Shown piece after piece: positions 14,212 through 19,925 of a stretch of DNA of 21,122 bases. The notes below the pieces were generated by a model. It was not told the origin of the DNA. It saw only the letters and a program-made list of their open reading frames with translations, and did no database searches. The position numbers were made by a program, and so were the translations under genes. The stretch's first letter is position 1. The number at the start of each line of letters is the position of its first letter. Source of the stretch: CAZOVB01 sp964583095 (GTDB lineage: Bacteria > Planctomycetota > Phycisphaerae > SM23-33); contig CAZOVB010000075.1 of NCBI GenBank assembly GCA_964583095.1, forward strand, positions 1-21,122. The letters run 5' to 3'.

Positions 14212-14372
14212 GATTTTTTCTCTTTCTGTTGTTTGACTTGACTTTTTGCTGCATAAGATAGCCCGCAAAAGAGGCAATGAGCCATGTTGCCAATACCACT
14301 CCAATCAGCTTGTCCGTTGCAAAATGGACAATTTTGCGGTGGGTGCTTGTATGGATTTTCGGTTTCTGTCAT
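14208..14372 (-). CDS. 54-aa zinc-ribbon-like protein, copy 2
   Basis: Identical in protein and almost fully in DNA to the copy at 14369-14533. CPFC (15-18) and CLFC (33-36) pairs surround a short WSGIGNMAH loop, as in small zinc ribbons; the CPFC-N-G-x-A start resembles Lar-type restriction-alleviation proteins, a weak likeness. The Lys/Gln tail (KSQVKQQKEKKS) is followed by ATGA overlap with the 247-aa gene. Its ribosome site (AAAGAG) comes from the end of copy 1 and is weaker than the AAGGAG of copy 1. Confidence 0.85.
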   Translation of the reverse strand: MTETENPYKHPPQNCPFCNGQADWSGIGNMAHCLFCGLSYAAKSQVKQQKEKKS

Positions 14373-14533
14373 GATTTTTTCTCTTTCTGTTGTTTGACTT
14401 GACTTTTTGCTGCATAAGATAGCCCGCAAAAGAGGCAATGAGCCATGTTGCCAATACCACTCCAATCAGCTTGTCCGTTGCAAAATGGACAATTTTGCGG
14501 TGGGTGCTTGTATGGATTTTCGGTTTCTGTCAT
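14369..14533 (-). CDS. 54-aa zinc-ribbon-like protein, copy 1
   Basis: ATG 14533 with AAGGAGAAG upstream. Sequence MTETENPYKHPPQNCPFCNG, then CLFCG, then a basic tail; two CxxC pairs predict one zinc site. It ends in ATGA overlap with an exact second copy. This is a head-to-tail gene duplication with translational coupling along the series copy 1, copy 2, 247-aa gene. Confidence 0.88.
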   Translation of the reverse strand: MTETENPYKHPPQNCPFCNGQADWSGIGNMAHCLFCGLSYAAKSQVKQQKEKKS

Positions 14534-14550
14534 GATTTTACTTCTCCTTG

Positions 14551-14766
14551 TTATTTATCACCACACTCGCTTAAATAGTCCAATCCACATTCAATTTCAG
14601 CATATTCATGACAGCTCATGCAAATATCATCAGCACTTGCCCGACGATTCCCCGACGATTCCATAGCCGCCACTTTACGAGCGATTTCAGATTCATTAAA
14701 GCCCTGTAGCCTTAAGGCTTTCCTGAATTTTTTTCTATTAGTTCTTTTTGTGCGATTATTCGCCAT
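14551..14766 (-). CDS. hypothetical 71-aa protein with basic N-terminus and Cys pair
   Basis: ATG 14766 with TAGGAA upstream. Residues 1-20 are strongly basic (MANNRTKRTNRKKFRKALRL), then FNESEIARKVAAME, a helix, and a C-terminal CMSCHEYAEIECGLDYLSEC stretch with four Cys that could bind zinc. Likely nucleic-acid binding by composition. Family not recognised. Confidence 0.8.
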   Translation of the reverse strand: MANNRTKRTNRKKFRKALRLQGFNESEIARKVAAMESSGNRRASADDICMSCHEYAEIECGLDYLSECGDK

Positions 14767-14777
14767 GGTTAAAATTC

Positions 14778-14984
14778 CTACATAATCTCGACATCAACCA
14801 GCCCGATAGACGTTACATGAGAAAGCTCATGTTCAAACCCAACGCTTTCCTTGAAGGAAATAGCATCGTGAATGGCGTTCCTTGCCGCTTCTCTCATGGC
14901 GTTTCTTTCGTCTTCTGTTATTTCAGCACCATCAATTCTATCATCGGTATCTATCTGCACGGTTACTTTCAGTTCTACATCCAT
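14778..14984 (-). CDS. hypothetical 68-aa protein
   Basis: ATG 14984 follows AAAGGAGG; first gene after P9. Beta strand (VELKVTVQIDTDDRI), acidic helix (ITEDERNAMREAARNAIHDAI), then strands (HVTSIGLVDVEIM), a ferredoxin-like small alpha/beta order. Unknown function. Confidence 0.82.
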   Translation of the reverse strand: MDVELKVTVQIDTDDRIDGAEITEDERNAMREAARNAIHDAISFKESVGFEHELSHVTSIGLVDVEIM

Positions 14985-15023
14985 GATAACCTCCTTTGTT
15001 TGGTTTCTTATTTTCTGAATACA

Positions 15024-15052
15024 ACATTAACATAAAGGTCTTGATTTGTCAA
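15024..15052 (-). promoter_or_regulatory. family promoter P9
   Basis: Minus strand: TTGACA, 17 bp, TAATGT with extended TG(T). The leader is of the 'TGTATTCAGAAAATAAG' type with AAACC after it. Drives 14984 leftward. Confidence 0.86.
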
Positions 15053-15094
15053 GAAAAAAATCATTTATATTAAAAAAAGTTTTTTCTTCTTGAC

Positions 15095-15664
15095 CTATGC
15101 CGACCGTATCACTTTTCTTGTTTTAGCTACAGTGTATTCTTCTTCTACCACCTGACAATCTTTCGCCATAGCTTCAGTTGCTTTGACAATGTCAATTGCC
15201 AGTCGCCTGAATCGCTTCAAAACATCGACTGGCACTTCGCTATCGTCAATGTGCCTATAGGGATATACGCTGACACTGTATGCTGGTGTTTCAAAATTTA
15301 CCCTTGCGTTCTCGCCGCATTTGTAACATCGCTTACCAGTGGACTCTACAGTCTCGAAGTTTTGCTGTCCGCACTCCGTGCAATAACTTTTGTATTCGCT
15401 TGGTTTTTTTTCACCACGGTACAACACCAAGTAACCCCCTGAACGTCCATTAAAACCCGCCTGCCATGCATAATCATTTTCTGCATTAAACATGTTAACA
15501 TAATGATTAATGTTGGAATAGAAGCTGTCTGTTTCCAAAAGTTCAAAAACGTTAGCTTGTAAATCCTTGTTGATAACCTTATGCACTTTCAGATTATATG
15601 CTGGAGCTGTTGAACCATTCCATGAATTACCTGTGTGATACCTCATTCTTTTTATATTCTGCAT
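15095..15664 (-). CDS. conserved phage zinc-ribbon hypothetical protein
   Basis: A 189-aa protein. MRYHTGNSWNGSTAPAYN near the start, WQAGFNGRSGGYLVLY at about 67-82, then a zinc ribbon with CTEC (95-98) and CYKC (113-116), and a C-terminal helix. The same order occurs in a widespread phage family with no known function, as I recall. ATG 15664 has GGGAGGA upstream; first gene after P10. Soluble, no catalytic residues evident; RNA or DNA contact through the ribbon would be a guess. Confidence 0.86.
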   Translation of the reverse strand: MQNIKRMRYHTGNSWNGSTAPAYNLKVHKVINKDLQANVFELLETDSFYSNINHYVNMFNAENDYAWQAGFNGRSGGYLVLYRGEKKPSEYKSYCTECGQQNFETVESTGKRCYKCGENARVNFETPAYSVSVYPYRHIDDSEVPVDVLKRFRRLAIDIVKATEAMAKDCQVVEEEYTVAKTRKVIRSA

Positions 15665-15713
15665 GATGATTTCCTCCCTTGGTTAGTGAATCTTTTCTTA
15701 TTTTCTGAATACA

Positions 15714-15742
15714 ATACTACCATAAAGGTCTTGATTTGTCAA
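15714..15742 (-). promoter_or_regulatory. family promoter P10
   Basis: Minus strand: TTGACA, 17 bp, TAGTAT with extended TG(G). The leader is of the 'TGTATTCAGAAAATAAG' type. It lies 13 bases below the zinc-ribbon stop at 15756. Confidence 0.88.
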
Positions 15743-15755
15743 GAAAAAAATGAAA

Positions 15756-15890
15756 CTATTTTTCATCCGCATTTTCTATTGGTTCAAATGGATACATAAG
15801 GGCATCGTCTCTGCCGCACACAGGGCATGCCTGCAAACTCTCGTCAAACACACTCATGCAATGATTGCACCTTTGCTGTTCCTTTTCCAT
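15756..15890 (-). CDS. 44-aa zinc-ribbon mini-protein
   Basis: Short gene from ATG 15890 (AAGGAGA upstream) to TAG 15756. CNHC at 8-11 and CPVC at 22-25 form a typical rubredoxin/zinc-ribbon knuckle pair, followed by an acidic tail (PFEPIENADEK). It fills the gap between the 78-aa gene and P10. Function unknown; a co-factor for a nucleic-acid protein is possible. Confidence 0.82.
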   Translation of the reverse strand: MEKEQQRCNHCMSVFDESLQACPVCGRDDALMYPFEPIENADEK

Positions 15891-15901
15891 AATACTTCTC
15901 C

Positions 15902-16138
15902 TTAATCAACTTGCTGTTTGATATACGCATCTTTATATTCAAGTACGCCACGGGCATGCCTCGCCAGTGAACGCAATGAAGGTTTTTCCTCTATGTTAAA
16001 ACCCTGCTCAACGAGTTCAGTCACCTGCTCCAATATCTGAAGAGCGTTCCGTCCTGCATTCTTGGCTTTCAAGATTTTGGACTGCTCAAAGATTTGCTCC
16101 ATGCGGTCATTGTACTTTTGTGCCGCTGTTTTTCTCAT
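15902..16138 (-). CDS. hypothetical 78-aa helical protein
   Basis: Starts at ATG 16138 (MRKTAAQKYNDRMEQIFEQS), set by AAGGAGAAG; the frame runs up to 16213 but that part overlaps promoter P11. All-helical, Lys/Glu/Ala-rich with a likely coiled coil to residue 50, then SLRSLARHARGVLEYKDAY. First gene after P11, the promoter with element copy A upstream. Confidence 0.82.
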   Translation of the reverse strand: MRKTAAQKYNDRMEQIFEQSKILKAKNAGRNALQILEQVTELVEQGFNIEEKPSLRSLARHARGVLEYKDAYIKQQVD

Positions 16139-16178
16139 AACTTCTCCTTCATTAGCTTTCCATTGTGAAAACAGTATA

Positions 16179-16207
16179 AGACTATCATATCTTTTATTAA
16201 ATGTCAA
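16179..16207 (-). promoter_or_regulatory. family promoter P11 (with 82-bp element upstream)
   Basis: Minus strand: TTGACA, 17 bp, TAGTCT with extended TG(A). The leader is of the 'CTGTTTTCACAATGG' type. Element copy A begins 27 bases upstream of the -35. Confidence 0.88.
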
Positions 16208-16233
16208 GAACAAAATGAAATTAATTCAAAATA

Positions 16234-16315
16234 TTTTCAAGAGCAGTGGCTCGTCTGTCCAGATATTACCAGTGACTTCTTTCGGGCGGGCGACGACAGC
16301 GGCAGCGGTGGACAT
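16234..16315. repeat. 82-bp GC-rich dispersed element, copy A
   Basis: Starts ttttcaagagcagtgg and ends cggcagcggtggacat on the plus strand. No gaps are needed to align it with copies B and C; the right half is nearly identical and the left half varies. Contains two CAGTG and a TGTCCA/TGGACA inverted pair near its ends. Confidence 0.88.
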
Positions 16316-16602
16316 CCCGCTGCGCTCCTGCTCAAGATTTACCTGATGGCTGCACAAGCCGAAACGACACTGAATGTTATGTTGTTAATAACCGATAATG
16401 TAATCATAATCGCCGCTTCAAAGTCAACAGCACATCTATATATAGTCGCCCCAAACACACACCCCCTTCGTCGATTAGCCCCACCAGAGCGTTTCATGTC
16501 ACTGTAAGGTTTTCTATGTAGTTTTCCTTACGAAAATACGCTGCCAATAAAGGACATCGGCTTTGCAGTGAATTGCTTTGATATTTTCACCGGCAGCCGC
16601 AG
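16316..16602. other. non-coding island A, body
   Basis: No open frame with a ribosome site on either strand. It holds two CACTG and one CAGTG sites, a TA-rich stretch (atctatatatag near 16435) and a ggctgcacaagcc mini-hairpin (16347-16360). Nothing else recognised. Confidence 0.6.
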
Positions 16603-16655
16603 CTCGACGATCCTAGTGTCGACACTGTCGAGCGACACTGAAAGATCTAGATCTT
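16603..16655. other. cluster of palindromes
   Basis: AGTGTCGACACT (16615-16626) and AAGATCTAGATCTT (16642-16655) are perfect palindromes of 12 and 14 bp. The first is also bracketed by CTCGAC (16603-16608) and GTCGAG (16627-16632). Such sites fit dimeric protein binding or cruciform extrusion. Confidence 0.75.
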
Positions 16656-16726
16656 GCCCGCATAAGCATGAAAGTAATGCACTGCACAATTCCGTCTTCT
16701 GCATTGGCAATCTACATTGCCATCGC

Positions 16727-16765
16727 AAAAAAAAGGCGTTGCAGAATTTTCATCCCGCAACGCCT
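16727..16765 (-). terminator. rho-independent terminator
   Basis: On the minus strand, stem AGGCGTTGC / GCAACGCCT (nine pairs) with a 14-nt loop, followed directly by eight T. It ends the transcript that carries the RadC-like gene. Confidence 0.93.
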
Positions 16766-16781
16766 ATCGGTCATCTATAAG

Positions 16782-16793
16782 TCACTTTTTCAT
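16782..16793 (-). other. minigene M-K-K-stop with full ribosome site
   Basis: ATG AAA AAG TGA, preceded at four bases by GGAGGGT, the strongest type of Shine-Dalgarno here. It lies about 20 bases before the terminator. Coding at this length cannot be proved; it may be a relic of a deleted gene. Confidence 0.4.
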
Positions 16794-16840
16794 GTTACCC
16801 TCCATTTATCATGTTAAAGCTCAATTGTTAATGATTTGGC

Positions 16841-16849
16841 TTACCGCAT
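16841..16849 (-). other. minigene M-R-stop with ribosome site
   Basis: ATG CGG TAA, six bases after AAAGGA. It is about 30 bases downstream of the RadC-like stop. Same remark as for the M-K-K minigene. Confidence 0.35.
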
Positions 16850-16878
16850 ATCACATCCTTTCCATACCGTAAAGACCG

Positions 16879-17322
16879 TTAAGCAAACGAACAGCTCCCC
16901 TCTTCCCTCATACTGTAAAAGGGCTTGGGGTCACGACCGATAATGACGTGGTCAACCACATTAATACCCAAAATCTTTCCCGACTCAATTAACTGCCTTG
17001 TTAGCTTATTGTCTTCGCTGCTGGGGGCTGGATTGCCTGATGGATGGTTATGAACCAAGATGACAGCAATCGCATTGTTGGTGATTGCCCCCTTAAACAC
17101 CTCTCTGGGTGACACGAGAGATGCATTCGCTATTCCAAGCGTCACAAGTCGCCTGTCTATGACCTTGGACTTGCTGTCCAAGTCTAAGCAGACAAACATT
17201 TCCTGTGCCGCTTCTGCCATGTCTTGGCAAAAGTGGCGAACTCTTTCGGGCTGGCTCATCACTTCATCGCTTATCGCTTCACGAACACAGGGCACGTTGA
17301 TTGTCATTGAATATTTTTTCAT
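16879..17322 (-). CDS. radC: RadC-like JAB/MPN domain protein
   Basis: A 147-aa protein of the RadC (JAB1/MPN/Mov34) family. Visible metal-site pattern: Glu41 (AQEMFVCLDLD), HNHPSGNPAPSSED at 91-104 with His91, His93, Ser101 and Asp104, and the typical LGINVVDHVIIG. The HhH N-terminal domain of full bacterial RadC (about 220 aa) is absent, as in the short phage and island versions. The family's biochemical role is not settled; it is often found beside defence or anti-restriction genes. Start ATG 17322 (MKKYSMTINV) has GAAAGG upstream; an in-frame ATG at 17376 is the TATG of promoter P12 and is not transcribed. Confidence 0.92.
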   Translation of the reverse strand: MKKYSMTINVPCVREAISDEVMSQPERVRHFCQDMAEAAQEMFVCLDLDSKSKVIDRRLVTLGIANASLVSPREVFKGAITNNAIAVILVHNHPSGNPAPSSEDNKLTRQLIESGKILGINVVDHVIIGRDPKPFYSMREEGSCSFA

Positions 17323-17366
17323 TTTTATACCTTTCTTTGTTGGTTTCTCATTTTCAAAACAAGATA

Positions 17367-17395
17367 ATACTATCATGTTTTTTATGAAAAGTCAA
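17367..17395 (-). promoter_or_regulatory. family promoter P12
   Basis: Minus strand: TTGACT, 17 bp, TAGTAT with extended TG(A). Leader 'TTGTTTTGAAAATGAG' followed by AAACCAAC. Drives the RadC-like gene. Confidence 0.87.
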
Positions 17396-17403
17396 GAACA
17401 AAA

Positions 17404-17589
17404 TCACTCAACTCGTTGATATCTGTTAATGCCGTACATTTCATTTTTAGAATTATAAAAACCCACTTCAGTGCATTCGCCAACTTTCAGAAAAGACAAG
17501 TCAACTTCGTCGCCCTTATTAACGACCTGCCCCGTAAATCCATCTGGTAAATAATCGGCATAATGTACTGTTGACGTTTTAAATTTCAT
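17404..17589 (-). CDS. hypothetical 61-aa protein
   Basis: ATG 17589 with AAAGGATT upstream. The start (MKFKTSTVHYADYLPDGFTG) and KGDEVDLSFLKVGECTEVGF suggest a small beta-rich fold. The stop lies eight bases before the P12 -35. Function not recognised. Confidence 0.8.
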   Translation of the reverse strand: MKFKTSTVHYADYLPDGFTGQVVNKGDEVDLSFLKVGECTEVGFYNSKNEMYGINRYQRVE

Positions 17590-17606
17590 AAATTGAATCC
17601 TTTACG

Positions 17607-17960
17607 CTATGCATCAACTCTTTCCACCTGTTCAAGATAACCAGTGTAAGTGCAGTTCCACAACCGCATTTTACCACCCTGCCACGACTCAATATCACTT
17701 TTACTCACGGACATACCATCAGCAGTTTCCATAACGGAAATATCTATCCTGCCCATTTCATCATCGGCGTTTTTCTGGATTGCATCGTCATCATCTACTC
17801 CACAGAAATCGGCAAAGGCTTTAATGGACTCTTCCTTGGTATTGCCACGAAACACGTCTCTACCTACACTTTCAAAAGCTGTGGTGTCAGGTTGGCAACC
17901 TGTAGCAAATATATCCTCTTCGCCAAACTTTGTCCATCCGCTAATCTGATATTTTTTCAT
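17607..17960 (-). CDS. hypothetical 117-aa acidic protein
   Basis: ATG 17960 with AAAGGAG upstream; first gene after P13. It starts MKKYQISGWTKFGEEDIFA, has GRDVFRGNTKEESIKAFADFCG, an acidic middle (VDDDDAIQKNADDEM), and ends GKMRLWNCTYTGYLEQVERV. Alternating strands and helices, no membrane part. Not recognised. Confidence 0.82.
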   Translation of the reverse strand: MKKYQISGWTKFGEEDIFATGCQPDTTAFESVGRDVFRGNTKEESIKAFADFCGVDDDDAIQKNADDEMGRIDISVMETADGMSVSKSDIESWQGGKMRLWNCTYTGYLEQVERVDA

Positions 17961-18000
17961 CTTTTCTCCTTTGTTGGTTTCTCATTTTGAAAACAAGATA

Positions 18001-18029
18001 AGACTATCATATCTTTCTTTAAATGTCAA
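18001..18029 (-). promoter_or_regulatory. family promoter P13 (with 82-bp element upstream)
   Basis: Minus strand: TTGACA, 17 bp, TAGTCT with extended TG(A). Leader 'TTGTTTTCAAAATGAG' followed by AAACCAAC. Element copy B begins 27 bases upstream of the -35. Confidence 0.9.
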
Positions 18030-18056
18030 GAAAAAAATGAAATTAATTAAAAAAAA

Positions 18057-18138
18057 TTTTCAAGGGCAGTGGCGTGCTCGTCCAGCCCTCAACAGTGACT
18101 CATTTCGGGCGGGCGACGGCAGCGGCAGCGGTGGACAT
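18057..18138. repeat. 82-bp GC-rich dispersed element, copy B
   Basis: Same length as copies A and C, no gaps. Homology with copy C continues for about 25 bases to the right (ctcggtaggat, then a ctaatg). Two CAGTG sites 23 bp apart; GTCCA/TGGAC ends. Confidence 0.9.
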
Positions 18139-18468
18139 CCAGCTCGGTAGGATGCCCTAATGAATAAAAATGCCACTGAATGTTGTTGAAAAGAGCTTGA
18201 AGATATGATGAACATAAAAGCTCTTGAACAGTGCGTGTGTTTGTCCTACAGCCCGCATTCACACGCCTCTGGGTCTCGGTTGCTGTCTCGCCGTGCAAGG
18301 CATACCACTGAATGATTTGGTGTTTTGCTTTGATAGAGCGTCATTGTATTCACAGTTATGCGTTGAGTTTAGTAGGGGCAGGCAACCATGGCACGGCTTG
18401 GATTTGGATAAGGTTGTAGTTAAAAGATAGGAATATGCAACATTGCACTGAATAACGCACGGCTTGAT
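18139..18468. other. non-coding island B, body
   Basis: About 330 bases with no credible gene on either strand. It carries four CAGTG/CACTG sites. 'aagagctt' (18191) and 'aaagctctt' (18218) form an inverted pair about 20 bases apart. It may hold a non-coding RNA, but no promoter inside it is convincing. Confidence 0.55.
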
Positions 18469-18518
18469 AAAAAAGAGTGGGGACGTTGCAGACAGAAAGG
18501 TAAATCCGCAACGTCCCC
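18469..18518 (-). terminator. rho-independent terminator, distal of two hairpins
   Basis: Perfect 11-bp stem GGGGACGTTGC / GCAACGTCCCC with an 18-nt loop; on the minus strand it is followed by ACTC and then six T. Its GTTGC/GCAAC base matches the stem of the terminator at 16727-16765. Confidence 0.88.
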
Positions 18519-18524
18519 CATAGT

Positions 18525-18570
18525 GGGCAGGCAAAACCCCCGATAACCAGTCGGGGGGAAAATCCTGCCC
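18525..18570 (-). terminator. nested hairpin abutting the stop codon
   Basis: Outer stem GGGCAGG/CCTGCCC (18525-18531, 18564-18570) and inner stem CCCCCGA/TCGGGGG (18537-18543, 18551-18557), with five- to six-base internal loops. On the minus strand, TTTT follows the inner stem. The first base of the outer stem is shared with the TAG of the 229-aa gene. Confidence 0.82.
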
Positions 18571-19259
18571 TAATCATCAGATTCGGAACTGGACGAACTG
18601 GAAATCGTCTCGTGGAAAATGCTGATATACTCATACCTTGGCATAATTTTTCCGTCCTTGGTCTGGACGACATTATCGGTGTCAATGATATACGTCCTGT
18701 ATTGCCCTATCGGCAAGAGCTTTTGAATTGCCTCTTTAATGACGACCACTCTTGCACTATATTTGGGCTCATAAGTACCCTTGATTACCACTTCTTTAGA
18801 ATGCACAAGAACATTGTTGAAATACATTTTTTTCGTCTCTGTATTCTCAACAACGGAGGTAGCGTGCCTTTTAATGTTTTCGTCACTTTTCTTCGTGGGG
18901 TCTGTAATGGATTTTCGCAACTCCGCAATCGCTTGCTGAAAATCTGGGTCACTGGCAGTAACTATTTCCTTGAAATTGTTGACCTGCGTGCGACTTCCCT
19001 GTTTATTTTTTTTGTGGCGAGTGCCGTCTTCCGCTTGCCAAAAATTCCAGCAAATATCCAGTTTGAAGTCGGGGTTTTCGGCTATTTCATTGAGCTTTTT
19101 CAAGCTCTTGTCATGCACTCTTTCATAGTTTGCCCCTGCATGAAACGTGACATTTGATTTTTCTCCGTTGTTGTTGACATATCCGTGAATATGCACAAAC
19201 ATCCCCCTTTGCAGTCCGTTTGCCGCTTCGACTAAAGTTGTTTTTTCTTCGTTGGTCAT
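18570..19259 (-). CDS. hypothetical protein with acidic Ser tail, 229 aa
   Basis: ATG 19259 with AAGGAGA upstream; first gene after P14. Lys/Glu/Asn-rich soluble protein: GMFVHIHGYVNNNGEKSNVTF near the start suggests an OB- or beta-barrel-type region, then helices (YERVHDKSLKKLNEIAEN), a Lys-rich middle, strands (KYSARVVVIKEAIQKLL), and a tail ISSSSSSESDD. Such an acidic Ser/Asp tail resembles that of single-stranded DNA-binding proteins, but the fold cannot be shown from sequence alone. Followed by two hairpins, so it ends a transcript. Function open. Confidence 0.82.
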   Translation of the reverse strand: MTNEEKTTLVEAANGLQRGMFVHIHGYVNNNGEKSNVTFHAGANYERVHDKSLKKLNEIAENPDFKLDICWNFWQAEDGTRHKKNKQGSRTQVNNFKEIVTASDPDFQQAIAELRKSITDPTKKSDENIKRHATSVVENTETKKMYFNNVLVHSKEVVIKGTYEPKYSARVVVIKEAIQKLLPIGQYRTYIIDTDNVVQTKDGKIMPRYEYISIFHETISSSSSSESDD

Positions 19260-19309
19260 AACATCTCCTTTTTTTTATTGACTACTTGGTTTTCTATTTT
19301 CTGAATACA

Positions 19310-19338
19310 AGACTAACATATCTTGCTTGATTTGTCAA
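19310..19338 (-). promoter_or_regulatory. family promoter P14
   Basis: Minus strand: TTGACA, 17 bp, TAGTCT with extended TG(T). The leader is of the 'TGTATTCAGAAAATAG' type. It lies 13 bases below the 19352 stop. Confidence 0.88.
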
Positions 19339-19351
19339 GCACAAAATTAAA

Positions 19352-19552
19352 TTAATTAAAAATATTTTTCAACTCATCATCGCCAGCGAAGTATGTTGCA
19401 TTACGCACCATGGATAGTAAATCGCCTGCCACGGTTGACTTAGACTCTTCAAGAGCTTTTGCTAAAGCTCTAAACTTACCCATACTGATAGACATGTTGA
19501 CACTTATAATGCGTTCTTGATTAGTAACTCGGTTAATCTTAATCTTTTCCAT
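19352..19552 (-). CDS. hypothetical 66-aa protein
   Basis: Starts at ATG 19552 (MEKIKINRVTNQERIISVNM) with AAGGGAGA upstream; an ATG at 19603 in frame is the promoter TG of P15. Basic strand first, then a helix (MGKFRALAKALEESKS) and a final DDELKNIFN whose codons lie in the AT-rich tract above P14. First gene after P15. Not recognised. Confidence 0.8.
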   Translation of the reverse strand: MEKIKINRVTNQERIISVNMSISMGKFRALAKALEESKSTVAGDLLSMVRNATYFAGDDELKNIFN

Positions 19553-19593
19553 AACTTTCTCCCTTATTGGTTTCTCATTTTCAAAACAACATA

Positions 19594-19622
19594 AGACTAT
19601 CACATCTTTTATGAAAAGTCAA
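19594..19622 (-). promoter_or_regulatory. family promoter P15 (with 82-bp element upstream)
   Basis: Minus strand: TTGACT, 17 bp, TAGTCT with extended TG(A). Leader 'TTGTTTTGAAAATGAG' followed by AAACCAA. Element copy C begins 27 bases upstream of the -35. Confidence 0.9.
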
Positions 19623-19649
19623 GTAAAAAATGACATTAATTAAAAATAT

Positions 19650-19731
19650 TTTTCAAGAGCAGTGGCGTGCCCGTTCAGCCTCCAACAGTGACTCATTTCG
19701 GGCGAGCGACGGCAGCGGCAGCGGTGGACAT
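19650..19731. repeat. 82-bp GC-rich dispersed element, copy C
   Basis: Ungapped match to A and B. The GTCCA arm has become GTTCA, which still pairs with TGGAC as G-U in plus-strand RNA. The 16-base start gagcagtggcgtgccc recurs at 19783-19798. Confidence 0.9.
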
Positions 19732-19925
19732 ATAGCTCGGTAGGATACTCTAATGGGTAAGATAGGCTTGCGATTAGAATTAGAGCAGTGGCGTGCCCAC
19801 CAATGTTCATTCAGTGCTTTGCTTTGACTTTTGCCCGTGCCCGCCGCACGCACTCGCCGTGGTGTCCATGGAACGATGGTATGAAAAATCTCAACAGCTT
19901 AATGCCTTTCCGTCTTAACTTGTTG
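19732..19925. other. non-coding island C, body
   Basis: Space between the leftward P15 unit and the rightward metallopeptidase gene. It contains a partial second copy of the 82-bp element (19783-19798), two CAGTG sites (19786, 19810; a further one lies at 19948) and a GC-rich stretch near 19833-19862. No gene is seen. Confidence 0.6.

Larger units (their letters stand above)
14195..14539 (-). repeat. exact 161-bp tandem duplication
   Basis: Bases 14195-14378 and 14356-14539 read identically over 184 bases with period 161. The period is not a multiple of three, but stop and start overlap (ATGA), so each copy remains a full gene. Confidence 0.95.

Noticed and set aside
16339..16371. Hammerhead-like core (ctgatg, short stem, cgaaac) in island A
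   Set aside because: The invariant GA before stem II is incomplete, no matching stem III with a UH cleavage site was found, and copies B and C of the island lack it.
16528..16780. Open frames on both strands through the palindromes and terminator of island A
   Set aside because: One needs a TTG start without a site, the other reads through a clear terminator hairpin; composition is not protein-like.
18224..18430. Plus-strand open frame in island B (68 codons)
   Set aside because: No ribosome site, Cys/Pro-rich random-looking product, and no counterpart in islands A and C.
2462..19622. Repeated about 60-bp intergenic units as a CRISPR-like array
   Set aside because: Copies are hundreds to thousands of bases apart, each above a gene, and have promoter architecture. 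There is no spacer pattern and no cas gene.
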